DNA of 64,000 nucleotides, taken from contig QNGE01001716.1 in the NCBI GenBank assembly GCA_008508345.1, forward strand, positions 62,001 to 126,000, written 5' to 3'. A program made the position numbers and the translations under genes. Source of the DNA: Paragonimus westermani. Taxonomy: Eukaryota > Platyhelminthes > Trematoda > Plagiorchiida > Troglotrematidae. Shown here in pieces: positions 49,701-62,413 of the stretch (its first letter is position 1; every line of letters starts with the position of its first letter). The notes below the pieces were generated by a model. The model searched no databases. It was not told where the DNA came from and worked only from the letters and a program-made list of their open reading frames with translations.

Positions 49701-50929
49701 TTGATAGCTGCAATTTGCCCAAGTTTCATATCCCTGTAAAACCTAGGTAGGCTCCAGAATAGCGTCTCAACTGAACCAACGAACGCCAGAGAAGTTGTAG
49801 CTCAACACTTTTCTCTTCCTAGGACAGACTTAAGCCGAACGCTTTCGCTACTAAGACTTTCAAAAGTATACACGTTATACTGTTCACCTTTATGGTTGGT
49901 CGTGTAACTCCGGTGTCTTCTATGTGACTCTCGGGGAGGGATTTTGCAAATTTTTTATACTTCTTCATCCGTTGGTTGACTTGCTGGCTTTAATATATCT
50001 GTCTTCGCTCGTGGTGCGTCTGATCAATACCTCAAACATGTCCTTCCATACGATAGGACTTTGCGTACTGTGAGTAACATTGAGGGTTTGACGCATCCAA
50101 CAGTGATGTTCAGTCATTTAACACTGGCAAGGTGCTGGCATTGCATGCAAATGAATGTCTTTGTCTGGAGACTGCTTTATCAGACAACAGAAGCGCGTTT
50201 ACCTGTCGAGAACGCTTGCCAATGTGTGTCCTATGTTGGTGCGCCTGTGATGTTGGGCATCGCGTCTGAGATGGGTTATAATATGGTTACCCTGCTTCGT
50301 CCGTCTTGTGAAACCATCTAACGTGGTGGGCAAATCTGAAAGCGGTTAACTAAGTGGCCAAATTTGACACTAGAGTAAAGTGTTTAAAACCAGCAACAGT
50401 GGATGGACGTGAATTAGTTGGTGGAGCCACAGTGCAGATGATGTCGGGCAGCCGGCCGAATATGCTCTTCTGGATGCTGGCGGACACGACATTTTGTCTT
50501 GCGATAGATGTCCAAATATTCCGATCAGAGTCCAATAAACCGTCTGATAGCCGACGATCACATAAAATTTTACTTTGGGACAACCGACTGTAGTATAACA
50601 GACAATTCGTAGTATCGATGGCCGTGAGTAGTCTGAATCAGCATAATGAAAACTACTCCGCCGGCTTCCGCAGGTTGGAACAGGAATTACCATTAGTTTT
50701 ATGCGCTAAAATGGATGGGCAAGCACGAAATTACATAATAACTGCCAAAATGAATGCCCATCATTAGGATTACGAGAATAAGAAAACTGTTGCGTACAAA
50801 TGGGTCTGTGCCTGTACTGCCGTGCATTTACGTACCATCTTCAATAATGTGAAAAGCTGACTCTTGGATGGCAGTTGCCCTCCCAGCAAAATAATTTCGA
50901 ATTGACTAACTTAAGAAATTAAGTTCCTG

Positions 50930-51610
50930 ATTGCAGTTGTTTGACGATGTTGACACATGGACTGTTCTAGAAGAGCTCAGGGACATCACCCAAGTAGTTA
51001 GATTTAAAAACAGATCGTAGGGAGCTCTTTGCCACGCCGACGAGTGTAGTGGGCAGAGCAAAGGTGATGCCTAATGCGGCACAAAAGAACCCTGTGAAGT
51101 TAGAGTGTGCCTTCGTAAAGCAAAACTTGGCGGTTGGACTTGACAGTCAGTCAGACCGTTGGTGAAATCATGGCTGCTCGAAGCGGTCCAGATTTGGAAC
51201 AAAAGCTTACATCTTTGTGATGGTTGCCACCTCTTAATAGTTATTGAAAACGATTTTGTTCAACCTGAATACTCATCGGTGGGGAATCCGCGGACAGACT
51301 GGTTCGTTGACAGCCTGCTGCTACCACCGATAGATCGAGGTCGTCCGTCCAAGGTGTCCAAGTAGACAGGAATTGTGCAGGTGGTACAAGTTGCACAGGG
51401 ACTAAAATCATCCGCGGTTGCTGCAGCATTCACGAAGGACTGACCGGAAACCACAGGGGTGAAGAAAGTGTGAAGCACTAAAGACAGCTCACAATGGATG
51501 TCAGGGAGCTGAAAACAGCCAAGCATAACACAATCTTAAACTCACTGGCTTCCTCAACTGTAAGAAGAGTGGGTACTTGAAGCGTGAGTATCCAGTGCGA
51601 ATTTTTGCCC
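50930..51610 (+). pseudogene. Possible gag relic of an LTR retrotransposon
   Basis: Frames with stops read FDDVDTWTVLEELRDITQ near 50943-50996. A degraded zinc-knuckle-like LNCKKSGYLKREYPV lies near 51558-51602, in which the first Cys, the His and the last Cys of a C-x2-C-x4-H-x4-C motif have changed. About 800 bp further on, KLAIDTEAGS (near 52410-52440) could be a decayed protease active site (D-T-G-A). The order gag, knuckle, protease fits an LTR element. Each signal alone is weak. Confidence 0.35.
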
Positions 51611-54600
51611 TCGTAACTAAAATATGGCGTCCTTGTTCTTCTGCTTAAACGAGGTTAGTAACAACAAAACTACCCGATAACGACACAATATTATTGTGGG
51701 TGGAAATGAATGGAAAAAGTGCTCAAACGATATGGGTACACAAACTTCGCTGGTCGGGTGAGGAAACAGACACATCGAAGTGTAGTCGCTAGACCTTGGA
51801 TGAGACTGCTGGATTAGCTTAGGAAGCGGATTTTCGATCAAGTCGGCAGGGGACATTATTAAATAGATTGTAGGACACCGTTTTGCGTTATTTCCAATAA
51901 ACAGCCAAATCATAAACGAAGCAGATCACCTGGAAACCACTTGGAACGTGGAAAGGTGGGCCTTAAATGCGGGAGTTTTGTCCAGCAAATCGCGTGGAAC
52001 ATCAGGACATGCAGGTATGAAAATTCAGTACATCCTGATATAGGTATCCCCTGATGCAATCGATCATCGGTGAGTTTAGAGAGGTATTTACAATTGATGA
52101 TGGTCTGTACAGATTTTATTACTCGTCGAACAATAGACTCCTTCAACACTGGAAAAGTCTGGAGCCCATGGAACTCTAAAACGTCACACTGCCCCAAAGA
52201 GGAAGTGACTAGATAACCAGAACGTATGGTGAATGACGTCATGATTGATGAGCTAAAGAGTCCCTATAATTATTCGACTGTGCTATTAACGGGGCCAACA
52301 GAAGATTTTCGGTTAAGCATGGATTCGTGACGTTTCAAACTAATAACGCACTCGGTCCACTTTCACCAGTTACAGCTAGCCTTAAAAAATCACAACGGGT
52401 GAAGTTAGCCATTGACACTGAAGCGGGTTCATATTGCAGATAGATAGCAGCTGAACGAGAAGACCGAGAAAAGTGCCGTCCATGGTGTGAGCTGAACGAT
52501 GTTACTTCAAGCGCACATTGCTCATTTCATTAAAATCGTCCCCTGCATCCCATCGCCTGTTGATAAACTTGCTGGAAACACTGGGCTCTATGTATGAATG
52601 TGATACTTTAGTTTACCGCTAATCTGTACGTGCGCATGCATGGCAGCTTGAGGTCTTTTTGAGGCAAGTTCTCAAGATAGGTTTGTGAAACCACTATTCT
52701 AGGTTCCAAGGCCTTAAATCCACTACGACACTAGCTGTAACCGGTGAAGGTTGTCCAGCGGTAGATTGTGATCGGTGTTTTTTCAAGAAAACAGACTGCA
52801 GGTTATTGGGGAGGGCTGTACTGACGGAGGATAGAAGGGGGATGTAGTAAGCTGGGTTCACCATCGACAACACTACGAATTCGTAATTAAGTATCCGCCG
52901 AGGAAAAGAATTGAAGAACAGCGGACTCTTAATTACGTGCCGACGTTTTAAGTAGGCGTTTGGATCCTGCAACGAATTTTAGTAATACTTCTGTTGGGTA
53001 AGATGCAAAGATTGAGGACTCCGGAAAATAAAAAATTCAGTATTGTAGGTAAAAGACGGTTCGCATCACAGAATTCGGCAATAAACTGGAGATATTCTGT
53101 TGATATTTAAGTAGTCCCATATACGTTACGCTGGAATACCGAACTGAAGACTGATCGATGATTCTTACGTGTTGTAACTATTTCGTGAAGAGAGGTACAG
53201 GTTGTCCACCACATGATATAAAATAGCGTACTTAAATTTTTCCAGGATATCACATCTTCTGAAACAAAGAAACGTTTTCTCCGAAAATTTGAAGTGATGT
53301 CAGTACTTGTCATACTTGCTCACTAATACTGTCAGTCATTGGGAGAGGGACGCAAAACATACAGTATCTAACAAAACCGATCTTGGTATCAGAGAGTGAA
53401 GAACAGTGATCAGTGTATGACATAGGATTAATCCTTAACACGGAGAAACACAACAGATTCATAGGCAACTGGGGCGGGATATTTCTTTCGCTAGACAGAA
53501 GTAATAAATGGTTTGAGCCAAAAGGTCGATACAGTGAGTGATAAGAAGAACTGGTTCACTATGGCAAATCACATTGCACTGCAGACCAATTTCAGGCATC
53601 AAAAAGTCAAAGGTGGAGAACCTCTAATCCGCATCAAAATTCAGGGCGAGTTCAAGCAATATTCCGACGGGTGGGAAAATAAAAGAGTCAAGTGACTGAA
53701 GCATTGTTGGGTGCCACAAGATGCAACTGAGAGACAGTTTTCCTGCTGGGGCTACCGACTTACCGTGTGTCAGCCCAGGCAAGTATGAGTGAAACATAAT
53801 TTTAGGTTTTGCACGACAGACGTCTGCATTTATTAGTAAATCAAAATATATGTGAGTATAACCAAGATCGCAAATGAACTCAAGATAAAACTGAAAATGG
53901 AAGTAGGTCAGTAAGCAAAAGAGAGAGAACTGTTCAGTCATACACTGAGGATAGAACATTTAGTAGGACGACAAGCAAGCAATGGATAATTCTTAACAGC
54001 TCGCAGCCAGATGCAGGAATCACAGGGAAAACGACCATGTGCAACGATCGGTGCAAGGCAAATAACTAAAAAATAATGGAACGAACAGTCGAGGCCAGTG
54101 ACGTAATACACTTCAAACGAAAATTAGGGCAAAATTTTTAATAAATGGACAGTGAGGAGAGCGTGAAATTAACCAGTCACATCGATAGATGGTGCGTATT
54201 ACGAGTGAGGACAGCGAAAACCATCACTCCGACCGGCAACGAGTACACAAAAAGCCACTGTTTGTCTTACATATGGAAAACTACAGACGGATGTAGAAAA
54301 GTGGAATAACTGTTCAACTGAATACTGATCACTGGGAAAGTCAGACAGGGCAACCGTTCTGTGTAAACGAGGCTATGATTTCATGGTAATTTAGATGCAC
54401 ACAGAATATGTTGGTTGCTACAATCAACCAACCTTCCGGTGGCAGCAGCATTCTGAACACAGGAGGAATTTTTTGCCTCGAAGAAAAAATGTTCAACAGT
54501 GACAGAAGTATTTTATCCCCATGTAACGAACACTCGCATATCTGAAAATAACTACGTTTTTGATGACAATCTAATAATTGAAGTTATTAAAACAGTTTAT

Positions 54601-56338
54601 GGTGTTCTGTTATGTTGAGTAATGAAAATTTGTTGGATAACTGGTGTCTGAATAATTGTTTGTATGTGCGTGAAGACTGTAGACTTAGACTGAGATTGAC
54701 AATAATGAACATTAAGAGTCAGTTCGGTGCTTTCCCCCAGCCCTTTCTTTTAACAAATACTGCATGAGTTTATTTACCACGCAAAACAGATATCACACGT
54801 TTTACAAGCGAGTGCTTCCGCTGGACAGTGATCAGATTCTCATATAATTATGTCCAATGATAGGCAGTTTAGGCATAGAAGTGACAGTACATCTGGTGGG
54901 GAAACAAAATGAAAGCATCAGTAACACGTCACTATTATTTTGAATCTCGAAGGTGATATTCTCCGATTAGTATAAGATTTTGTTGTCACCCAATACACGC
55001 GGTTCAAATGGAAAAATCGAGGCCATATGAAGGCGTCACTTTCACTTTGCAGAATGATTTTATATTCCCCATCACAGCTGTATTCGCTGGTGACAGCAGC
55101 ATCAACATTGCCAATTCAAATTTGCCAGCCTACGTTCACCTAGTTCATTGGTTGACTTAGTCACTTTTTCCACATCGAAATAATGCTCACTTCTGTTATA
55201 CTCTTTGGGTAATGGCTGCTTACGTTATTCACCTTATAAATTGATAAATCGGTATCTTCGCATTTTATGTGATTGGGGGGATGGATGGAGACTGAGGATC
55301 TATAGGCCTTCCTGGCGTTTCCCAAAGATCGTCAGTAACTTTCGTTTTCCCCACCTGCATTCGACCATGAGTGAATCAAGTCCTCTACATTAACACGTTC
55401 TACAATCAAACTCAGAGAGTGGAACAAGTGTGGTCTCCGCTTGAGTACAAAACACCCGTCACGGCTGTTGTTTGGACTGGCGGAGAACGCCCACGCAACT
55501 CTTGAAGTGAAAGCAGGCTGGATGTTTTTGCCGGATATAACACATCCACTGGGTAAGTAACAGGATCGGACACACAACCACTTACGTTTTTACGTCACAG
55601 TTGAAAAACAACCAGACGATTTTGTTATGATAGATATGTTTAACGGTCAAACCCATTTAGGAGCACAAAGCCCCATCAGGACATCTCGAACTGGAGCGAT
55701 CATATGTTGTTGTAATTCCTCTTAAAAGTTAAACCGTCAAAACCTGTAAAGCCACACAATTTGACGGATAACTTGTTTTAGTGTATATAGGAAATGGGCG
55801 TATGCTCAAACTAGAGCGTAAGTAATCATGAACTCTGGTCGACCAGGAAGCGAAAAGTTGTAGTAACTATAATAAATGATATCTGGATAGTCGCATTCAC
55901 CTGTCTTTCTGATTATTTTGCTTTTTACCTACTATTATTTTGGTAGAGCTAACCATTTTGTAACGTCCGTCCCGAAAATAAAAACGTAACTCGCTCCATG
56001 CCTCGCTAGCTTGACGTCTTTCTCCGTACACTCTATTTTCCAGGGTCGATAATAATACACGGAATCAACGTGCTGAGTCTTTGCTTTTCGGTGTCGATCA
56101 GTTTTCGTTAGTGAATACTGACTGAGTATTGCTGTGTTGGATCAGTTCCAACAAAGTCCACGGACGGCTACTGCTTACTCTGCGTTTCTACAGAAGACCT
56201 CGCACAAATACTTACTAAAAGACTATGCGAAATATTTTTAAAAAAATCTTCCGGTTATTTCGATCGTCGATTGCTGATATAGCTTGAGACAAAACTTGGG
56301 ATATGGTTTGTAGAAACCCTATTTTTTTATTGCTAAAC

Positions 56339-56570
56339 TGCATTATAGCTACGATTGTCATTGGTACTGCTTTTGTTGCCAACGTTTGTATGCGCTTAAA
56401 TGTTTGTTTGGACGAGTACGGTCACCGACAAGTAGCCTGTGTGTACGAACGTACGGCCATGCTGCATACTCGCTTGTCATCTCAGTGTACTAACATTTAT
56501 TGTTACTCTTCGCTGTCACATCAATTTCAGGTGTCGGCAATATGCACCTTGTCTACTTTTTGCGTTATAA
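56339..56570 (+). repeat. Diverged direct repeat, copy 1
   Basis: Shares with 57998-58200 an ordered block series, including ACCGACAAGTA(G/C)CCTGTG and a C/T-rich TGTTACTCTTCGCTGTCACATC-like end. Identity is roughly 60% by eye. The repeat reads open in both copies, with similar conceptual residues (R-Q-V then a Cys/Glu-R context), which hints at an old TE coding piece. Confidence 0.45.
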
Positions 56571-56815
56571 TAACTGTCCGGCTATAGCCCGTCTGAAGTC
56601 TACAACTTACATTAATTCGTGAAACAAAACATCGAATCATAAAACGACGGGAGACTTCCAATAAGGCGTCTTAGGCAACACACACTATTTGTAACCAACA
56701 TACTCATAGGTGACGTCACATAATCGGTGCCATTGTCAGTGCCCACATAACGGTTATGTAGAAAGAAGGACAACTCATATGTGTATGCTGCATGCAACAT
56801 CGGAAGAAAACGTAC

Positions 56816-57066
56816 CTCAGGATGACGAAGATAAAACTTCCCTTCACCGGTTATCAGAATGTCATAGAATTGTAGTTCCTTTGCTTTAAAAGCCTCCAAA
56901 TCAGCTCCCGAAAACACAAAGTTCCAACGAAATATGGATTCAAAAATACCCATTTTTAGGGAGAGATTGAAGAGGAAATCACAATCATTATGTGCAGGAC
57001 GGTGGGATATAAGCAGGTTTGCGATGCTGTTCAGGGAACTCAATACCATCTCATCGACAGTAGGAG
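56816..57066 (-). CDS. FHIP1: FHIP1-type protein, most upstream recognised exon (251 nt)
   Basis: The acceptor is TTCTGAATTCAATTCAG (AG at 57068-57067) and the donor GTACGT starts at 56815. The exon begins with two bases of a split codon, then 83 codons. PTVDEMVLSSLNSIANLL matches the family's D-x-x-x-x-L-x-x-L-x-x-L-x-x-L-L helix; FLFNLSLKMGIFESIFRW matches the FLL-x-x-x-I-L-x-x-L-x-x-W segment; and KAKELQFYDILITGEGKFYL then RHPE matches K-x-x-QLK-x-YE-x-L-x-x-x-x-x-x-x-LL-x-H-x-P. The frame joins directly to the exon at 46751. The preceding exon must end with one base of a codon; no exon of that phase was found upstream. Confidence 0.82.
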
Positions 57067-57997
57067 CTGAATTGAATTCAGAAAACGAATAACCACATGC
57101 TTACATGCATCAACTCTTGATAGAAGGGTGTACCACTTTATTTTGAAGTCATTGATAACCATCACGTTATCTTCATCATCCTCTATTATGTCCATGGCAG
57201 TAGTTGTGGAAAAAAATCCCGCTCACCACAATTCACATAATTAAACGATTGCGTGACCGGACTCAGCGTTATAAAAATATATTGATTGATTCAAAGCAAT
57301 AAACTATTGAAAGTGATGTTTTTCTTGTGATTGGTTCATGAGCCATATATTTCTGGAATTTTTTCCAACCTCCATTATCGTCCTTCTATATGTTCTTTAT
57401 ACGACGACGTATCAACGGAACAATGAGTGCAGAGAGTGATTCTCCTTTCGTAAAGGAACCTTTGGAAAACCGACGAAATGAATGCGATCTGAAGTTACAT
57501 TAGGATGGTATAAGCAATATTTCTCACTCATATATAAAAACACCATATTTCAGTTAGGCTGACAACATTTGGCATCACAAACTGTCTAAATGGTTCGTTA
57601 CCGGTAAATCATTTGCGCACATTGAATCAGCACGACGATGGACAATAAAATCAACTTTTGAAAGATATTCAAGATAAAACGCTCGATTCTTGAAGAGTGT
57701 GTGCATGAAGTGCACATACTTCTCATCAGCACTTCGCAGGCATCTACAAGTGCTCAAACGTATAGAAGGATTGAACCGCAGCCAGGCTGCTGGTGAGGAA
57801 ATGTGGTGTACAAATGCGTACTGCATACGGCGAACGAAAGCTTTCAAACTGCAGTGTTTTGTTATCTGACTGATACGATACCGAATTGTAGTTCTGCAGA
57901 CTACAGATCCTGGGTCACCCATAATCGTACTGATGGACATGAAATCTAAATAGCAAATATTGTCCACTCACAAGGCCCAATTTGTTTATTCTCAACC

Positions 57998-58200
57998 ATG
58001 CTACAGTTGCGACTGCCACTTGCATTATTTTCGCTTTCAAATTTTCATGTACTTCAACTTTTGTTTGAACGATTATCTATACCGACAAGTACCCTGTGAA
58101 CTCGAGCGTCTGACTCCGCTACGTGCTGGCTTACCGTTCGGCTGTGCCAGTGTTTCGTCCTATTGTTCGCTCGCTTTCACATCGACTCCGCGTCTCGATA
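57998..58200 (+). repeat. Diverged direct repeat, copy 2
   Basis: Second copy of the repeat at 56339, same orientation. The two lie on either side of the FHIP exon 57066-56816. The best shared block is ACCGACAAGTACCCTGTGAA and the following TTGTTCGCTCGCTTTCACATC. Confidence 0.45.
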
Positions 58201-61200
58201 CTATGATCCTTGTTTATTCGTTACGTTGCTCGCAGCCAGCCGGCTTCATTTCAAATCACTCTACAATTTTGGTCACCTTAATACGTGTGCTAAGAACAGA
58301 CTTTTGATCGTTGATGATGAAACGCGTGTTTGTTCTCGTGAAGTGAAGCCGCATGTAAAAAAAGCGCGGAATTAGAGCGTGTCGACAGGATCTATAAAAC
58401 CCAGCTGAAAATTATCAGCAGGAATTGAATGCTGTGGTTGTTGTGCCGTTAATTTGTGATTTTGGAATATCATGTGGATGATTGTGGAAGGAATATTTAG
58501 GAAAGTATGAAATATGCCTATTATGTTGTGGGAAATGTTTTTGTCGTAATGCGTGAAAGATGTTTATCGAGGACATCGAGGAATTGCGCTAATTTAATAT
58601 CGAACTATGTTGACGAGATAGCTGAGGTTTTGTGATCTGGTAGATAGAAGATATGAGCAACGAACGATTGATAAGCATGCACCGTGTAAATGTAGACCAT
58701 TTTTCGGAATTGTGCGTTCGATATTCCCTGAAATGAGTGCCGACAGTTAATACGTTCGAGTGTTTATGATTATCCCCACGTGTAACTAAGACCCACTGAC
58801 ATTTGGATGCGCCGTGAGTAAGTAGATGAGGCTGCAGGAGATGACTGCCAAACATAACGTGGGCGAAAGTCGGCTTGATCTGCTTGGCGTATATACTGCT
58901 CACGGCAATCGGGCGAAAGCTGCTTTGACATTATGGTAACAAAGAAATCGACAAGTTTGTGCAGTTACAAGAACACTGAGGAGATGGGATATCACGTGTT
59001 TTCGGAAAATCAGAGGTTTAACGACACGTGAAGCATTGTACCTCATGAAGCCTTTTGGGGTGACTCGCTCGACGGTCAGCCTATGTGCACCCTACAGTCA
59101 CAACGCCCTGACCTGCAGTTGGACGCACTGACGTCAATGCTCGACTTTCACAACGCCATGGTGTGAAAATTGTGCTAGATGGTCAGAATACGTTCATCAT
59201 ATGCACATGTTATCATTATCTGGAATAATTGATCTGAATTTCCGAATGCTCCTTGCTTTCGGCTCCGCTGCAGTAGAAGTCCTTTTCTTGCTGTGTACGC
59301 TGGTCTCATGTAAAGCGGTGAGTAACACGGTATGTGGGATATCACTCACCGTTGCCAGTGACGCCCGTGTAGTTAATTGCCCACATTTTCATTCGGGCGC
59401 GCTTCCTTGGGGGAACAACGCGAAACCCACCTTCAGAAGTATCATTAATGATTGGTGGAGCCGCACACGGTCTCTGTTTGCGTTTCAACGTTCAAGTTGG
59501 CACAGTGTTCGAGCTCGATGCAACTGAAGCAGCATAGTTAATGAAATAATAACCAACCTGTCTAGAGGGGTTGTAACTGCCCTGTGCAGAAGGAGAAGTG
59601 CGATAGGTCAGCAATCCACGTTGAAAAATAGTTTGCCTTCATAGCACCGACAACCGTTCGTATGAGCGGGGTTACCACAAAATCCGCAGGGCATCTCCAT
59701 GTGGAGTATCTTCTCTCAACTTGGCTGTTTTACAGTTCGTGCCGAAAGAATAGGGAAGCCTGTGTCTGGTGAAGCCGCCTTGGCTGTCTGAATGGACTGG
59801 TGAGCGAGAGCTTTGATGGCCTTGAAAACGCAGACTCCTGTCCTGCGGTTTACATCATGCAACTTGGCTAACCCCTAATGCAACATTCTGCAACCCAGTT
59901 GAAATGCATTCGTGGCACCCACCGTGAACTCTGTGCAACATACTGTTTTCGGGCAGATTGTATACAACAAGCCACCGTCGATGGTTTGGGCAGCGGCCTA
60001 GAATAAATGCGGTCACAGTTAACAACAACGTGCATATCTCTAACTTCGTATATAGGCGTAGATCACGGGTCGTCTATGACCCATGCCGTCTGTAGGCAAA
60101 AACTAATATAGCTTCAGACTACGGCGGCGAATGTGGAGCTATAGAGAACCAACTTATGGCGGTTGGTCCCATGATTGGCATCGGCGTTTACCACATCAAA
60201 GAACCCTCTGAATAACTGCAATTGCTGTCTGCATGTGGAACATGTATGCGTGTATCTATTATTGTCGTATCTGATGACACGCGACATGCAGTTTTTCCCC
60301 ATATGATGCAGAATTTGTAGCAGATTTTCTGCTACATTAGTGCACACTAACTCACTTACTTATCACTGGCGGTTTCAACCGGTGACGGATGTTGCAAATA
60401 TCCATGGTCGTTACATACTTGTCATAAACATCCGAAGCATACTGCTTCGACTCAACATCTGGTGTGTTGTACTCGAAAATATGCCTCGAGTCGTTCACTT
60501 CACTGTCTGTGAGCGGACGAACCGTTAGATGCGCATCATAAGGAAAGGCAGTTATGTCGTGGTTGTGCTCCAATGCTAAAGAGCTAACAACCAACCCGGT
60601 TCATCTCCTAACCACATTGAACCGTGATTGACAGCATGTATTGCGAGAACTGTGCAATGGGAAGTATGTGAACTCACCTCACTAAACACGTCGTAATCCA
60701 CGGCTCTCTCTCGTACGTCGCTTGTATCTTGTACACTGGAACACCATCTACCATGTGAGCTCAACGGCAATCACACTCACGCGATCACATTTCAAGCGTC
60801 CACCGCTGGATTTCTTGCTTGAACCAAGCACGTACATAACACTGTGATCCTTCATATACCTATCCGAGAAGCTTTTGAACGTGATAAATTTAGCAAATTC
60901 GCGACCCTCAAAGACACCTTTAGAGCAATATAAGTGATCCGTAGCTTAAAACAGAGTACGCAGGATAATATCGGTCAACTTTTTATAACGCGTGGAAAAA
61001 TTCTTCGCAATATAGCACATTTATACCGTCACAACTCCTAACACAGCTAATTTCAATCTCGGCACCAAATTTTCGTTCGATTCGAACAAATCTTTTTCAC
61101 CCTCCTGACGCCCCCCGTCATGGAAATCGATGATTTCCAAATTCCTGGGAGATGCTACGGAAACATTGCTTAATATTCGATGATATCTCTTTTTAACGCT

Positions 61201-62053
61201 GTCAAATAGCAGATTCCACTACCTACGTGTAAGTTCCACCGAAAACCCACCAACCAGGCGCAACGAATTAGACAACCGCAACGGAATTATCAAGTTACGA
61301 GATCTGTTGAGATGAGATGGCGCGTATAGCTGTCTACTGTGGCATAAAATACCAACGCTCGTTGCGTTCACACCAAAAGTTGTTTCCAGCTGTGTCTTAA
61401 GCATGGAGATGTTATTCTATGGGATACCACTCACCACTTAAATTACGACGGCCTCAATCTACAGCACGTCAAGTTGGTAGATCTAACTGAAGTTAGCATC
61501 AGCTCTTCTGCACATTCATACTATACGAAACTACTGCCAGTTAAAGAATAGTTTTCGAAAGCTAGCTTGAAAACTTGCCTCGCACGTCTGATGTTTGAAC
61601 CTTCATTGTTGATTGCTCAGCAACATACTGATGGAAATTCGCGAGGTTTTCAGCGGTGTACCACTGTGATTGTTTGGTTTCGTTTACCGCACCAAATTAG
61701 CGTCTTCCAAGATGTGCACAACAAATGTCGGACGCGAAACAACAATACGAATAACTGAGGAAGGCCGGGCGTATATCGTGCAACAACTAACGTTCCAATG
61801 GTCGAGCGTTCGAGCACGCCGAAAGTCCACGTTTCCGGTTCGCGCCCGAAAGTCCCATGGCACGCATACAAACAGTCGAACAGCATTGCTCATGGGAAAT
61901 CTTTGAATAGCCTAAGGAGAACATGTCGCTATCAGATTTGAAATTATTCTACACACCATACGGCTGGCAGGCCAGCAAAATCTCCAAGTCGTCACAAAGT
62001 CTTCTGACGTTTTCTTCAGTTAGTAGTCTTAAGTGATTATTGGAGAACAGTCT

Positions 62054-62413
62054 TTACCAGTGGGCTCGCAATATCGTATTCGTTGGAACCCGAGGCCGTT
62101 CATTGACTAACTTCATACCGTGAACTCCGTCGATATTGATACATGCCACTATTTTGTGAACAGTTGGTTTCCTCTTGAAATTGGCTGGGCAATGTATAAA
62201 CTCAGGCTCAATGTGTCGTTCGGTAATCACACAACCAATCTCGTGGGGAACTAGAACAAACACATCAAAAGCTTTGCACAGAAATGATTCAGTGTGTATG
62301 CATTTTTCCAGAACATCGTCGAACCTTGCAATAGTCCGTTTGATGAATGCCATTCTAGGTAAAACGCTGAATGCGTGAGACTGTTTGGACCGCTGGTGGG
62401 CCTGGACTATCAT
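62054..62413 (-). CDS. Unrecognised ORF, 119 aa or fewer
   Basis: A 119-codon open frame with an internal Met at about codon 22. Composition is protein-like (mixed hydrophobic and charged, with HEIGCVITERHIEPEFIHCP in the middle) and includes two Cys and several His, but no known family is recognised. It could be an exon, a TE remnant or chance. It is on the same strand as the FHIP gene and about 5 kb upstream of its first recognised exon; it does not resemble FHIP N-termini as I know them. Confidence 0.2.
   Translation of the reverse strand: MIVQAHQRSKQSHAFSVLPRMAFIKRTIARFDDVLEKCIHTESFLCKAFDVFVLVPHEIGCVITERHIEPEFIHCPANFKRKPTVHKIVACINIDGVHGMKLVNERPRVPTNTILRAHW

Larger units (their letters stand above)
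46752..56815. other. FHIP intron (10,064 nt)
   Basis: Starts at a GTACGT donor (56815) and ends at the acceptor before 46751. It contains gag-like LTR-element debris near 51 kb and one copy of a diverged direct repeat at 56.3 kb. The rest shows no coding signal. Confidence 0.75.
9363..57066 (-). other. FHIP1: Gene span: FHIP1-type FTS/Hook-interacting protein (partial)
   Basis: Four exons on the minus strand read in order as one RAI16-like/FHIP protein: 83, 198, 58 and 104 residues, 443 in total. The first junction, His-Pro-Glu then FALPLLATL, rebuilds the family pattern (HKPVLRPLL-like). The second, SVCP then VLATGLATLY, rebuilds the highly characteristic CPVLATGL block. Both are phase 0. 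The apparent introns are 10,064 nt, 5,811 nt and 30,498 nt; the last must hide at least one short exon. FHIP1 proteins bind FTS and Hook and link early endosomes to dynein. The CPVLATGL block favours FHIP1 over FHIP2, from memory of the family. The N- and C-terminal parts are missing from what could be recognised. Confidence 0.8.

Noticed and set aside
57575..57967. 130-codon minus-strand ORF upstream of the first FHIP exon, with a GTATGT donor-like site
   Set aside because: The sequence does not resemble FHIP N-termini, and the donor phase (two bases left over) does not match the acceptor phase of the exon at 57066.
60675..60732. 58-nt exon-like segment (minus) reading DTSDVRERAVDYDVFSE before a GTGAGT donor
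   Set aside because: It recalls an adaptin-like QQRAVEYN helix, but it is too short to assign. Its open phases (0 or 2) do not fit the FHIP exon that would follow.
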